Shown one piece after another: positions 9,598 to 17,408 of a stretch of DNA of 64,000 bases. Within the stretch, counting starts at the first letter, position 1. Each line of letters starts with the position of its first letter. A program made the position numbers and the translations under genes. The notes under the pieces are model-generated. The model saw only the letters and a list, made by a program, of their open reading frames with translations. It was not told where the DNA came from and made no database searches. This stretch comes from Methanothermobacter thermautotrophicus (GTDB lineage Archaea; Methanobacteriota; Methanobacteria; Methanobacteriales; Methanothermobacteraceae), in the NCBI RefSeq assembly GCF_014889545.1, contig NZ_QKOF01000003.1:62001-126000 (forward strand), in the 5' to 3' direction.

Positions 9598-10088
9598 TGT
9601 ACATACTGCCAGAGGAACTTAGGGCGGAGCTCAAGAGGCCACTTGGAGAGCTCCACAGATCATTCAGTGACGTTGATGTTGGGGACTCATTCCTCATAAC
9701 CGTTGGTGACGTCACAACACGCAATGCACTGGAGCATGGCCTTAAACCCGATGTCAGCATAATAGATAACAGGATCCAGAGAAGGGACTCTGAACATGAA
9801 TTCAGGGATACAGCAACCATTCTCAGATCCAGGAACCCGCCGGGTACAGTGACAGAGAGCCTCTGGAAATCCATCGAAGAGGCCATAGAGGGCGCCACAG
9901 GAAGAGGAGAGCGCTTCATGATAGTTGTTGACGGCGAGGAGGACCTTGCCGTTTTACCATCAATAATTCTCGCCCCACCCGACACAGTGATCCTCTACGG
10001 ACAACCAGATGAGGGCGTTGTGCTGGTGAGGGCCGGTGAAACATCCAGTAAGGCTGAAGAACTCATGAAAAAATTTGAGGAGGCATAA
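9597..10088 (+). CDS. GTP-dependent dephospho-CoA kinase (DUF359 family)
   Basis: A 163-residue member of the archaeal DUF359 family, shown in Thermococcus to carry out the last step of coenzyme A synthesis using GTP. Visible family segments are VGDVTTRNALEHG, KPDVSIIDNR, RNPPGTVT and IVVDGEEDLAVLP, whose acidic residues are the likely catalytic and metal sites. Start GTG overlaps the spt4 stop. It sits in the transcription/ribosome operon, its usual archaeal context. Function assigned by family. Confidence 0.85.
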   Translation: MYILPEELRAELKRPLGELHRSFSDVDVGDSFLITVGDVTTRNALEHGLKPDVSIIDNRIQRRDSEHEFRDTATILRSRNPPGTVTESLWKSIEEAIEGATGRGERFMIVVDGEEDLAVLPSIILAPPDTVILYGQPDEGVVLVRAGETSSKAEELMKKFEEA

Positions 10089-10089
10089 A

Positions 10090-10392
10090 ATGGAAATTAA
10101 CATAATCGAGGAAAAGGAAAACCCACTCTTAAACAGGAAGGAGATAAGGTTTGAATGCTTATACGAGGGTGAATCAACCCCAAAGGTCCTTGAAGTTAAG
10201 AACAAACTCGTTGCAATGCTTGACGCTGATAAGGACCTTCTCGTGGTTGACAAGATCGACCAGGGTTTCGGTGAACCGAGGGCAGCAGGATATGCCAAGA
10301 TCTATGAGTCAGCTGAGAAACTCGCCGAGATAGAACCTGAACACGTAATAAAGAAGAACACTGAGGCATCAGAGGAAGAGGAGGAGGAATAG
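10090..10392 (+). CDS. rps24e: Ribosomal protein S24e
   Basis: A 100-residue small-subunit protein: MEINIIEEKENPLLNRKEI, then TPKVLEVKNKLVAMLDAD and VDKIDQGFGEPRAAGYAKIY, with an acidic C-terminus. Start 10090 is one base after the kinase stop; an earlier ATG at 10075 lies inside that gene and is rejected. S27ae begins directly after the stop. Confidence 0.94.
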   Translation: MEINIIEEKENPLLNRKEIRFECLYEGESTPKVLEVKNKLVAMLDADKDLLVVDKIDQGFGEPRAAGYAKIYESAEKLAEIEPEHVIKKNTEASEEEEEE

Positions 10393-10548
10393 ATGAAAAA
10401 ATTTGAGCTCTACGAGGTCAAGGACGGTAAACTCGTTAGGAAGAACCCCTTCTGCGTAAGGTGCTCAAACGGTGTCTTCATGGCAGACCATGGGGACAGG
10501 TACGCCTGCGGTAAATGCGGATACACCGAATGGAAAAACAGGGAATAG
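10393..10548 (+). CDS. rps27ae: Ribosomal protein S27ae
   Basis: A 51-residue zinc-ribbon protein of the small subunit, without the ubiquitin fusion seen in eukaryotes. It reads [20 protein letters not shown], then CVRC and CGKCGY as zinc ligands. The start ATG directly abuts the S24e stop. The Shine-Dalgarno site of argH overlaps its stop codon. Confidence 0.92.
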   Translation: MKKFELYEVKDGKLVRKNPFCVRCSNGVFMADHGDRYACGKCGYTEWKNRE

Positions 10549-10556
10549 GTGGAAAC

Positions 10557-11969
10557 TTGAACCTGAGGGCTGGGAGATTGAATAGGGGCATGGAGGATGA
10601 GGCCGCCGAGTTCACCTCGTCCCTGACATTTGACCACCACATATTTGAGGCCGACATCGAGTGTAACATGGCCCATACACGCATGCTGGCCCATGAGGGT
10701 ATAATCCCTGAGGAAGTGGCCGCTAAAATCATAGAAGCCCTTGAGAACCTCAGGGAGGAGGGTATCGAGGCCCTCGACATGGACCCGTCCGTCGAGGACA
10801 TACACATGGCCCTCGAGAACTACGTCACGGCCAGGATCGGTGAAGAGGCAGGATTCATGCACACAGGCAAATCCCGTAACGATCAGGTCGCAACCGATCT
10901 CAGACTGGCCCTCAGGGATAGGATAAGGACCATAAGCCTTGAACTCCTTGATTTTATTGACAGGATCTCAGACCTTGCCCTTGATCACACCGAGACAGTC
11001 ATGGTGGGCTACACCCACCTTCAGCATGCCCAGCCAACAACCCTCGGCCACCACCTCATGGCCTACGCCAGCTCCCTCAGGAGGGACTACGAGAGGCTCC
11101 AGGACACACTTAAGAGGGTTGACCAGAACCCCCTGGGATCCGCTGCCATGACAACAACCAGCTTCCCCATAAACAGGGAACTCACAACTAGGCTCCTTGG
11201 GTTCTCAGATTACATGAAAAACTCCATGGACGCCGTCAGTGCAAGGGACTTTATAGCAGAGACGGTATTCGACCTCTCAATGCTGGCAGTGAACCTCAGC
11301 AGGATCGCAGAGGAGATGATACTCTGGAGCACCTACGAGTTTGGAATCTTGGAGATACCCGATGAGTTTTCATCAACATCATCCATCATGCCCCAGAAGA
11401 AGAACCCTGATGTTGCTGAGATAGCCCGTGCAAAGACCTCCACCGTCCAGGGAGAACTTGTAGCCATCCTTGGAATCATGAAGGCACTCCCCTACACCTA
11501 CAACAGGGACCTCCAGGAGATAACACCCCACCTCTGGAGGGCCGTAGACACGACACACTCAATGATCAGGGTTGTAAGGGGGATGCTACTGGACATCAGG
11601 GTTAACAGGGAGCGGGCCCTTGAACTTGCGGGTGCCAACTTCGCAACAGCCACAGACCTTGCAGACATCATAGTGCGTGAGCGGGGCCTACCCTTCAGGG
11701 TGGCCCACAGGATAGTGGGAAGGCTCGTTACGAGGGCCATTGAGGACGGTCTTGAACCAGGTGATGTGGATTCCGCTTACCTCGATGAGGTCAGCATGGA
11801 AGTCACAGGGAGAAAACTTGAACTTAACCCCGAACTTGTTGAGAGGGCCCTGGACCCCCTTGAGAACGTCAGGATGAGGAGGATACCCGGTGGACCCGCC
11901 CCGGAGATGGTTAAGGTGGCGGTTGAGGAGATGAAGTCCTTCGTTGAATCTGAGAGGGCGGAGGATTGA
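10557..11969 (+). CDS. argH: Argininosuccinate lyase
   Basis: Splits argininosuccinate into arginine and fumarate, the last step of arginine synthesis. The superfamily signature [11 protein letters not shown] with the catalytic serine loop is present, as are [13 protein letters not shown] and [20 protein letters not shown]. The ATG at 10515 lies inside S27ae. The TTG at 10557, eight bases after AGGTGG, gives 470 residues in line with the family. It closes the core block; the next 190 bases carry no gene. Confidence 0.95.
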   Translation: MNLRAGRLNRGMEDEAAEFTSSLTFDHHIFEADIECNMAHTRMLAHEGIIPEEVAAKIIEALENLREEGIEALDMDPSVEDIHMALENYVTARIGEEAGFMHTGKSRNDQVATDLRLALRDRIRTISLELLDFIDRISDLALDHTETVMVGYTHLQHAQPTTLGHHLMAYASSLRRDYERLQDTLKRVDQNPLGSAAMTTTSFPINRELTTRLLGFSDYMKNSMDAVSARDFIAETVFDLSMLAVNLSRIAEEMILWSTYEFGILEIPDEFSSTSSIMPQKKNPDVAEIARAKTSTVQGELVAILGIMKALPYTYNRDLQEITPHLWRAVDTTHSMIRVVRGMLLDIRVNRERALELAGANFATATDLADIIVRERGLPFRVAHRIVGRLVTRAIEDGLEPGDVDSAYLDEVSMEVTGRKLELNPELVERALDPLENVRMRRIPGGPAPEMVKVAVEEMKSFVESERAED

Positions 11970-12128
11970 TATTCTATCGAGATTTTCCAGAAATGGTTTC
12001 CTTTAATTCCTATGGGACCTTCCCGGCGATTTAAGCTAGATGATTTTTATTTATCTGAAGCATTTTTACTGAGGATCTTAGCAGGTTCAGCCTATTTTTT
12101 TCATTTATCTGACCATTTTCCAGAAATT

Positions 12129-12136
12129 TTTATATA
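12129..12136 (+). promoter_or_regulatory. TATA box close to a small membrane protein gene
   Basis: TTTATATA ends 24 bases before the ATG at 12161 and no ribosome site is visible, so the mRNA is probably leaderless. The 11970-12128 stretch upstream is T-rich and shows no other feature. Confidence 0.55.
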
Positions 12137-12160
12137 TCCTTTTTGACAGATAATTATTAC

Positions 12161-12301
12161 ATGGAATCTGAAAACGAAAACAGGATAGTGGGACTCCTTG
12201 CAGTGCTGATAGGTATACTGATGATAATCTACCCCCAGCTGGTTGGCTACCTCGTGGGAATATTCCTCATAATCTACGGGGTACTTAAGATATTCGGCTG
12301 A
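12161..12301 (+). CDS. Small two-helix membrane protein (DUF3096-like)
   Basis: A 46-residue protein: a polar start MESENENR, then two hydrophobic segments (IVGLLAVLIGILMIIYP and LVGYLVGIFLIIYGVL) around a PQ turn, ending KIFG. The pattern resembles the small DUF3096 membrane proteins, with no known role. It stands alone with its own TATA box and appears leaderless. The coding call rests on the clean hydrophobic pattern and the promoter spacing. Confidence 0.7.
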   Translation: MESENENRIVGLLAVLIGILMIIYPQLVGYLVGIFLIIYGVLKIFG

Positions 12302-12322
12302 GGGTGATTGGATTCAGGGAGT

Positions 12323-13315
12323 TCAGATGCTCCAGATGAGGTCAAGGGCCTCGCCGGGTTCAAGGACACCTGCCCTCGTCTCCCGGAGGACCCTCTGGAT
12401 GGAGTAGCGCCTGAGGTGTGGATGCCTCCGGTGCACCTCCCCCACCAGGGGACAGCCGAACCTCATGGAGGACCTCACACCATGGGCCGATGCCACTGAT
12501 CTAACCTCCTGCTTCGAAGCCGCGAAGAGGGCAGGCATGTTCACCCTGAGGATGCCATCGTCCACATTGACCGACTGATAGCCAGTGGAGAGAAGGTCAC
12601 CGAATATTACGGTGTCAATTCCCATATCCTTTATTTTATCCATAACTGCATTCTCAATCAGTCCTGAACAGCGCCCACATGGGTGGAATCTCCCATCAAG
12701 GGCTCCGATCTGGATATCACCCAGCTCTGCCTCTATGTACTCATGCCTCACTCCGAGGAGACCTGAGAGTTCCTCCACGGATCTCCTTAGGTGACCTGGA
12801 AGTATGATTGTGCCGGGGTCAACTGTGAGGGCAACTGCTTTCAATCCAAGTTTAACCGCGGCTATGAGTGAGAATGAACTGTCCACCCCACCCGATAGTG
12901 CCACAGCCACCTCGGGACCATCAGAGTATGGTTTAACAAGGTCAAGTATTAATTCGAGATCTGATGGATACTCCAGGCGCATTTTAAGGGGTTCCTCAAG
13001 TATTTTCAGGGCCCTGAATGATCCTTCAAGTTCACTGATCCTCTCAAGGGCAAGGCCAACCCTGTGCCTCCTTATGATGATGTCGGTCTCTGCTTCAACA
13101 TGGACCCTCCCGACACCCAGCTTTTCCCGCAGCTTACCGACCACCCAGCCACCCTTACCTATTATAGCTGACTTATCGGAGCGATCGGGTGCAACGATTA
13201 GGAGACTGTCTTTTTTCTCATTGAAGATAACATCAACTATCCGTATATCCGAATCTCCATGACCTATGCCCTTCCGGATATCCCTTATCATCTCTGCAAG
13301 TTCATCTGCATCCAT
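12323..13315 (-). CDS. KH-domain PP-loop ATPase, tRNA-modification type
   Basis: A 330-residue fusion. The N-terminal third is a KH RNA-binding domain (IIGKGGWVVGKLREKLG). A PP-loop ATP-pyrophosphatase follows, with the signature SGGVDSS near residue 140 and a later HPCGRCSGL, whose CxxC could hold a cluster or sulfur. PP-loop enzymes adenylate RNA or metabolites; the KH domain suggests an RNA, perhaps a tRNA thiolation substrate. It runs opposite to its neighbours, with a divergent AT-rich gap (13316-13512) before the acyltransferase. Exact reaction unknown. Confidence 0.8.
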   Translation of the reverse strand: MDADELAEMIRDIRKGIGHGDSDIRIVDVIFNEKKDSLLIVAPDRSDKSAIIGKGGWVVGKLREKLGVGRVHVEAETDIIIRRHRVGLALERISELEGSFRALKILEEPLKMRLEYPSDLELILDLVKPYSDGPEVAVALSGGVDSSFSLIAAVKLGLKAVALTVDPGTIILPGHLRRSVEELSGLLGVRHEYIEAELGDIQIGALDGRFHPCGRCSGLIENAVMDKIKDMGIDTVIFGDLLSTGYQSVNVDDGILRVNMPALFAASKQEVRSVASAHGVRSSMRFGCPLVGEVHRRHPHLRRYSIQRVLRETRAGVLEPGEALDLIWSI

Positions 13316-13512
13316 GAGAATACTTCCCGCCTTAACATGTATCTGTTGGAGGATTTCAGTTCAACACAAAATATATTATGGGCGCCGCCGATATTAATAT
13401 ATAAGATGATTGTGAGTGGTTTGAAAAAAATGCTGTTACGGGATCTGCAGCAGGTGATGGCCAAAACCTTCTGAGGGATGGCAGCGGATCTGCTTAAAAA
13501 TCTCACCGGGGG

Positions 13513-14133
13513 ATGAATAGTAAGATGCCAAACATAAAAAGTCTTCTTTTTGGTGACCAGGAAGATGAATGGGGTTATAAAAGGGAAAGTGAGAACATAA
13601 TTGTGGGTTATGGCTATAAGAAGTTCAGCAAACCCCCTGTTATAGGTAAGAACCCCCTGCTCCGCTCAAACACCGTCATATACAATGATGTCACCATCGG
13701 TGATAACCTCAGAACAGGGCACAATGTCCTCATAAGGGAGAAGACAACCATAGGCGATGATGTCCTCATAGGTACCAACACCGTCATCGAGGGCCACTCC
13801 AGGATAGGGAGCAATGTTAGCATACAGTCTAATGTTTACCTGCCCAAGAACAGCTACATAGAGGACAACGTGTTCATAGGTCCCTGCGCATGCTTCACCA
13901 ATGACCGCTACCCCATAAGGGTCAAGTACAAGCTGAGGGGACCAATAATAAGGCAGGGAGCATCCATAGGTGCCAACTCAACCTTCCTTTCAAGGATTGA
14001 GGTTGGTGAGGGTGCCATGGTGGCTGCTGGCGCGGTTGTAACAAGGAACGTCCCGCCATGGTCCCTTGCAATAGGGGCACCGGCACGTATAAAGGCCCTC
14101 CCAGCGAAGCTGAGGGTTCCCAATAACATCTGA
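13513..14133 (+). CDS. Hexapeptide-repeat acyltransferase (left-handed beta helix)
   Basis: A 206-residue protein with repeated I/V-G-x-x hexads from about residue 45 to 175 ([40 protein letters not shown]), ending with [19 protein letters not shown], characteristic of sugar O- or N-acyltransferases of the LbH family. The end motif matches nucleotide-sugar N-acetyltransferases. A role in surface glycan or amino sugar modification is likely but the substrate is unknown. Start ATG follows a GGGGG ribosome site. Confidence 0.8.
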   Translation: MNSKMPNIKSLLFGDQEDEWGYKRESENIIVGYGYKKFSKPPVIGKNPLLRSNTVIYNDVTIGDNLRTGHNVLIREKTTIGDDVLIGTNTVIEGHSRIGSNVSIQSNVYLPKNSYIEDNVFIGPCACFTNDRYPIRVKYKLRGPIIRQGASIGANSTFLSRIEVGEGAMVAAGAVVTRNVPPWSLAIGAPARIKALPAKLRVPNNI

Positions 14134-14284
14134 AGTTCCATTAAACTGGCACCCCTGAAGTTACAATTAAAGGAACCTTTTACCTTGGATTCTATTTTAA
14201 ATAAAGGTTTTTAATCAGTATTCAGAGCCTGGACTCTCTACTAAGTTATTCGGTAATCTCCAGGGCGGTTCACTGAGGATCCAC

Positions 14285-14740
14285 TCAACCACGCCGGTAG
14301 AGTCCTACGAGTTCGGCCTCACTGAGGACGTGGCCCTCCATGGCATCAAGGACATCCTCCTTACTGGCTCCGGGTTCCAGGTCAAGGACGGTGTCAAGGG
14401 CATACAGCCTGAAGAAGTACCTGTGAACACCTGAAGGAGGGCACGGTCCCCTGTATCCAATGGTCCCTGAATCATTGTATCCCTGGACTGAACCATCAGG
14501 TAGCCTCCCAGCATCAGGGACGTTCTCCTCCAGGCCACTGGAGTCAGGGGGGATGTTGAATATGACCCAGTGGGTCCAGACCCTGGAGGGCGCGTCCGGG
14601 TCTTCACATATCAGTGCAAGGGACTTCGCCTCCCCTGGAACCCCATCCCAGGATAGGGGCGGGGAAATGTTTTCGCCATCACAGGTGTACCTTGAGGGTA
14701 TCCTTCCACGGTCATTGAATGCACGGGTCTTGAGGTTCAT
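14285..14740 (-). CDS. YbhB/YbcL family PEBP-like protein
   Basis: A 151-residue phosphatidylethanolamine-binding/Raf-inhibitor family member. The family signatures are DPDAPSRVWTHWVIFNIP (ligand-pocket aspartate and histidine) and YRGPCPPSGVHRYFFRLYALD. Prokaryotic members are cytoplasmic with no settled role. GGTGATGAT precedes the start. It runs opposite to the next gene, sharing a short divergent promoter region. Confidence 0.9.
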   Translation of the reverse strand: MNLKTRAFNDRGRIPSRYTCDGENISPPLSWDGVPGEAKSLALICEDPDAPSRVWTHWVIFNIPPDSSGLEENVPDAGRLPDGSVQGYNDSGTIGYRGPCPPSGVHRYFFRLYALDTVLDLEPGASKEDVLDAMEGHVLSEAELVGLYRRG

Positions 14741-14784
14741 ATCATCACCGTACAGTTATATGTTGAAGGGTGTTAATTATTATT

Positions 14785-15525
14785 ATGGATTACAAGGTCA
14801 ACTCGGCGGATGATAATAACATATTCATAGAGACAGAACCGTACCGGTGCCTGCTTGGAGCCATCAGCTCCATGAAGGATGTTAGGGGCGAGATACTGCA
14901 TGTCGTCGGGGCGCCGGGGACAGGAAAATCAGCCAACATATACAGGGCCATCAGTGAGGCTGACCTGCACGTATATGAGGTTCCATGCAACCTTGAATCC
15001 GCGGACCTGAGTGCAGATGACGTTCTCCATCAGTTGGCGGATGGTATGAAGGAGGAGCTGGATGCGGATACAGTTACCGATATCTACCGTAGGTTCACAG
15101 AATTTGATGCTGTGCTCTTCGCCGACAGGTTCCATGACAGCCATGAATTCTCCAGTTTCACGGGTTTCAGCCAGTGGACTGCCAGGGGCAGCCTGGAGCC
15201 ACTCAGGTTTTACTTTAAATGTATCGTGGAGTACCTGAGAAACAGGAGGATCCTCTCGGAGGTTAACATCATCTTTCAGACAGCATGGAGGTTCTACTTT
15301 CGCGGTAAAAAGTACGACCTCTTCACGGATATCCCGGTTATTTCATCTCTGCTTTTCCATACCCTTTCAATCCCCTTCAGGGCGATTAAAATAGATTATA
15401 CGAGGGAGGAAACCTTAAATATTATAAGGGCCCACCTTGATGCTGATGAATCTGAGGTACAGAGACTGATTGACATCTACGGCTGCAGACCAAGGATTAT
15501 ACTGGAGAAGATGGGATCATGCTGA
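14785..15525 (+). CDS. P-loop ATPase of unknown function, coupled to UbiA
   Basis: A 246-residue protein with a clear Walker A (GAPGTGKS, about residue 45) after an N-terminal strand, resembling Cdc6/ORC or STAND-type ATPases. A Walker B is less clear; FDAVLFADRFHD is the candidate. It lacks a recognisable DNA-binding domain. The start at 14785 is preferred to 14770 because a TATA-like stretch lies about 25 bases upstream, implying a leaderless message. The stop overlaps the UbiA start by seven bases. Substrate and role unknown. Confidence 0.65.
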   Translation: MDYKVNSADDNNIFIETEPYRCLLGAISSMKDVRGEILHVVGAPGTGKSANIYRAISEADLHVYEVPCNLESADLSADDVLHQLADGMKEELDADTVTDIYRRFTEFDAVLFADRFHDSHEFSSFTGFSQWTARGSLEPLRFYFKCIVEYLRNRRILSEVNIIFQTAWRFYFRGKKYDLFTDIPVISSLLFHTLSIPFRAIKIDYTREETLNIIRAHLDADESEVQRLIDIYGCRPRIILEKMGSC

Positions 15526-16304
15526 GGGCACTGCTTCGTTCAACAAGGATGAGCTGGGGCGCCAAGAACATCCACATGTACCTCCTTGCCCTCACCTATG
15601 CATCGGCTACGGATCCCCTGAGGTTCCTCACGGGTCTGATTCTCGTAACCCTCCTTTGGGGAGCCCTCTACTCACTGAATGACCTCACCGACATTGATGA
15701 TGATAGAAAGGACAGGATGAAAAGGAAGAGGCCATTCATAGAGAACCATGTGGATCCCCGCGGTGTACTTTTCTTTGTGGGCCTCCTCCTGGTGGCGTCT
15801 CTTGCCGGTGCCTACCTCCTGGACCGCTTATTCTGTCTGATCCTCTTCCTGATGGTCCTGAACCAGTTCCTCTACACACTGCCACCTGTAAGGCTTAAAG
15901 ACACTGTCCTTGCACCCCTTGCAAGTACTGCCACTAACACTGTCCTGAGGCTTGCATCTGCGGCTGTACTACTGGGGGGTATCCTGGTGGTGCCTGCACC
16001 GGTATATGTGCTCATGTACCTGGCGGGCATGGGGACATACCTCATGTACAAGGAGATGCGTGGCTTAACAACTGTGGTATCAGTAACATTCTGCATTTTA
16101 CTCGCCATATCCTACCTCTCGGGGTACATCAGCATGCTGCAGATCATCCTGGTCATAGTACCACCCTTCATTGCAGCGGTACCCCTCTACCTTTCAAACT
16201 TCATGGAGAGGGAGCGCATGGTTGAGGTGGCCGATGTGATCTACCACAGGGTTCTTGTGGCCATCTACATCGTCTGCATCCTGGTACTCCTGTTCATGAG
16301 GTGA
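15519..16304 (+). CDS. UbiA-family prenyltransferase
   Basis: A 261-residue membrane protein with about seven to nine helices. It carries the prenyl-diphosphate magnesium motif NDLTDIDDD near residue 55, then KRKRPF. A second acidic motif is weak (DVIYHR late in the chain). UbiA proteins transfer isoprenoid chains to small acceptors; archaeal examples make the lipid DGGGP. This one is a divergent member, so the acceptor is uncertain. Translationally coupled to the ATPase before it. Confidence 0.78.
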   Translation: MLRALLRSTRMSWGAKNIHMYLLALTYASATDPLRFLTGLILVTLLWGALYSLNDLTDIDDDRKDRMKRKRPFIENHVDPRGVLFFVGLLLVASLAGAYLLDRLFCLILFLMVLNQFLYTLPPVRLKDTVLAPLASTATNTVLRLASAAVLLGGILVVPAPVYVLMYLAGMGTYLMYKEMRGLTTVVSVTFCILLAISYLSGYISMLQIILVIVPPFIAAVPLYLSNFMERERMVEVADVIYHRVLVAIYIVCILVLLFMR

Positions 16305-16406
16305 TGAAGGCCTCATTCAGAATTTTAAGTAGCCGTTGACGGATTTTTCAGCGGTGTACTTGTTCAGAAGGCCTCAATTCTTCTGGAGGGAAATTTAGGC
16401 AGAAAC

Positions 16407-16477
16407 CTTAGTTTATAATCATCTCATTGTATTTTGATTCCATAGTACTACAGGTTAAAACTTAGTTTATAATCATC
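16407..16477 (+). repeat. 17-base direct repeat with TATA-like core
   Basis: CTTAGTTTATAATCATC occurs at 16407-16423 and 16461-16477, 54 bases apart, each preceded by AAAA/AAAC. The TTTATAAT core suggests duplicated promoters feeding the structured stretch downstream. Confidence 0.55.
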
Positions 16478-16489
16478 CGGAGAGGGGTA

Positions 16490-16590
16490 TATGCAATAGT
16501 CTGTCTTTGTGGAAGAAGATCCCGGGGGCCTTTTAGGGTTAGGCAAGCATACACCGGTCTAAAATTTAGTCGGCCCCCGGTACATTAAAG
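16490..16590 (+). ncRNA. Candidate structured RNA (long GC-clamped hairpin)
   Basis: CCGGGGGCC (16522-16530) pairs perfectly with GGCCCCCGG (16572-16580). Inside it TTTTAG (16531-16536) pairs with CTAAAA (16559-16564), leaving a seven-base one-sided bulge and a 22-base loop. A TATA-like box at 16466-16473 would start transcription near 16495. ACA follows the basal stem by one base, as in H/ACA guides, though the pocket geometry is incomplete. Further small hairpins lie at 16594-16608 and 16628-16640. No coding frame covers this 330-base gap. Strand and ends are inferred. Confidence 0.4.
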
Positions 16591-16638
16591 GTCTGGAGGG
16601 ACCCTCCAACGGCCAAATCACCTACTGGAGCCCTGGGC

Positions 16639-16899
16639 TCAGGCACCCTTTCTTATTGTCTGAAAGATGGCGAATATGACCAGCAGGTAGGCTATGCTAC
16701 GGATTATTATGAGTGCCACTGCATTGCTTGGGTATCCTGCCAGCTGGGCAAGGTGTGATACTCCAAAGAGTCCGAAGGCTATCCCGATGTAAACCAGAAG
16801 AGGACTTTCAAGCTTCCTGAACCCAAGGTATCCCATTACCAGGATTATCATGCAGAATATGAAATTAATGGTGAGCACGGGCTCCATGATAATTGACAT
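16639..16899 (-). CDS. Small membrane protein of unknown function
   Basis: An 86-residue protein with three predicted membrane segments (INFIFCMIILVMGYLGF, LVYIGIAFGLFGVSHLAQL, LIIIRSIAYLLVIFAIFQ) and a short basic tail, TIRKGA. GGGGTGATCTGG precedes the ATG at 16899, supporting this start. I do not recognise the family; the HLA pattern in the second helix resembles small methanogen membrane proteins near redox genes, but that is not evidence of function. Confidence 0.6.
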   Translation of the reverse strand: MSIIMEPVLTINFIFCMIILVMGYLGFRKLESPLLVYIGIAFGLFGVSHLAQLAGYPSNAVALIIIRSIAYLLVIFAIFQTIRKGA

Positions 16900-17004
16900 T
16901 CCAGATCACCCCCCTATAAATAAGTGTTGATCCTTTATCTCTTCTCTTATTTAATTATTGCAGTTTTATTAATATTGATCATGCATTCTGGATGAAACAT
17001 TACA

Positions 17005-17043
17005 TTTATATACTGTGTGCTACACAGTACTGTGCACAGCACA
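17005..17043 (+). promoter_or_regulatory. Promoter and palindromic operator of the padR-sulfite reductase operon
   Basis: A TATA box (TTTATATAC, 17005-17013) is followed by the perfect 12-base palindrome CACAGTACTGTG (17023-17034) nested in a looser repeat, TGTGCT (17016-17021) and AGCACA (17038-17043). The palindrome covers the expected transcription start, so a bound dimer would block initiation. PadR proteins usually repress their own operon from such sites. Confidence 0.6.
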
Positions 17044-17075
17044 TATATGTGCCGTATCATGTGAGGGATCATCCA

Positions 17076-17408
17076 ATGAGCAGTGTCTGTGAAAGATTTG
17101 AAAGGGAGCTGAGGCGCGGTGCAATACAGCTTGCAGTGATCTGTCTCCTTGAAAACGAGAGATACGGGTATGAAATTGTCAAAGAACTCAAAGAATCAGG
17201 ATTTCGCGTCGAGGAAGGGACCCTCTACCCCCTCCTGAGAAGACTTGAAGGGGAGGGAATCCTCACAAGCAGATGGAATACAGATGATAAAAGACCAAGA
17301 AAATACTACAAAGTGACAGATTATGGTAAGAAAGTCAGAGAGAAGTGGCTTGAACTCTTCAGATCAATAAACAGGTCCCTTGAAGACCTCACGGAGGTTG
17401 ATCAATGA
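17076..17408 (+). CDS. PadR-family transcriptional regulator
   Basis: A 110-residue winged-helix repressor. Signature sequence: AIQLAVICLLENERYGYEIVKEL then EGTLYPLLRRLEGEGIL, with the C-terminal dimer helix after YYKVTDYGKK. The ATG at 17076 follows GTGAGGGATC; the upstream ATG at 16992 would add 28 Cys/Tyr-rich residues that overlap the operator and is rejected. The stop overlaps the next gene by four bases. Likely senses a ligand or a partner state and controls the sulfite reductase. Confidence 0.9.
   Translation: MSSVCERFERELRRGAIQLAVICLLENERYGYEIVKELKESGFRVEEGTLYPLLRRLEGEGILTSRWNTDDKRPRKYYKVTDYGKKVREKWLELFRSINRSLEDLTEVDQ

Noticed and set aside
12020-12075. Possible C/D guide RNA (AGATGA then two CTGA)
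   Set aside because: The box C is imperfect and the spacing between boxes is too short for archaeal C/D RNAs.
12585-13262. Plus-strand open frames opposite the KH/PP-loop gene
   Set aside because: Ser/Pro/Arg-rich shadow translations of a well-supported minus-strand gene.
16400-16480. 17-base repeats as a CRISPR remnant
   Set aside because: Only two copies with a TATA-like core, no palindromic repeat form and no cas genes in the window.
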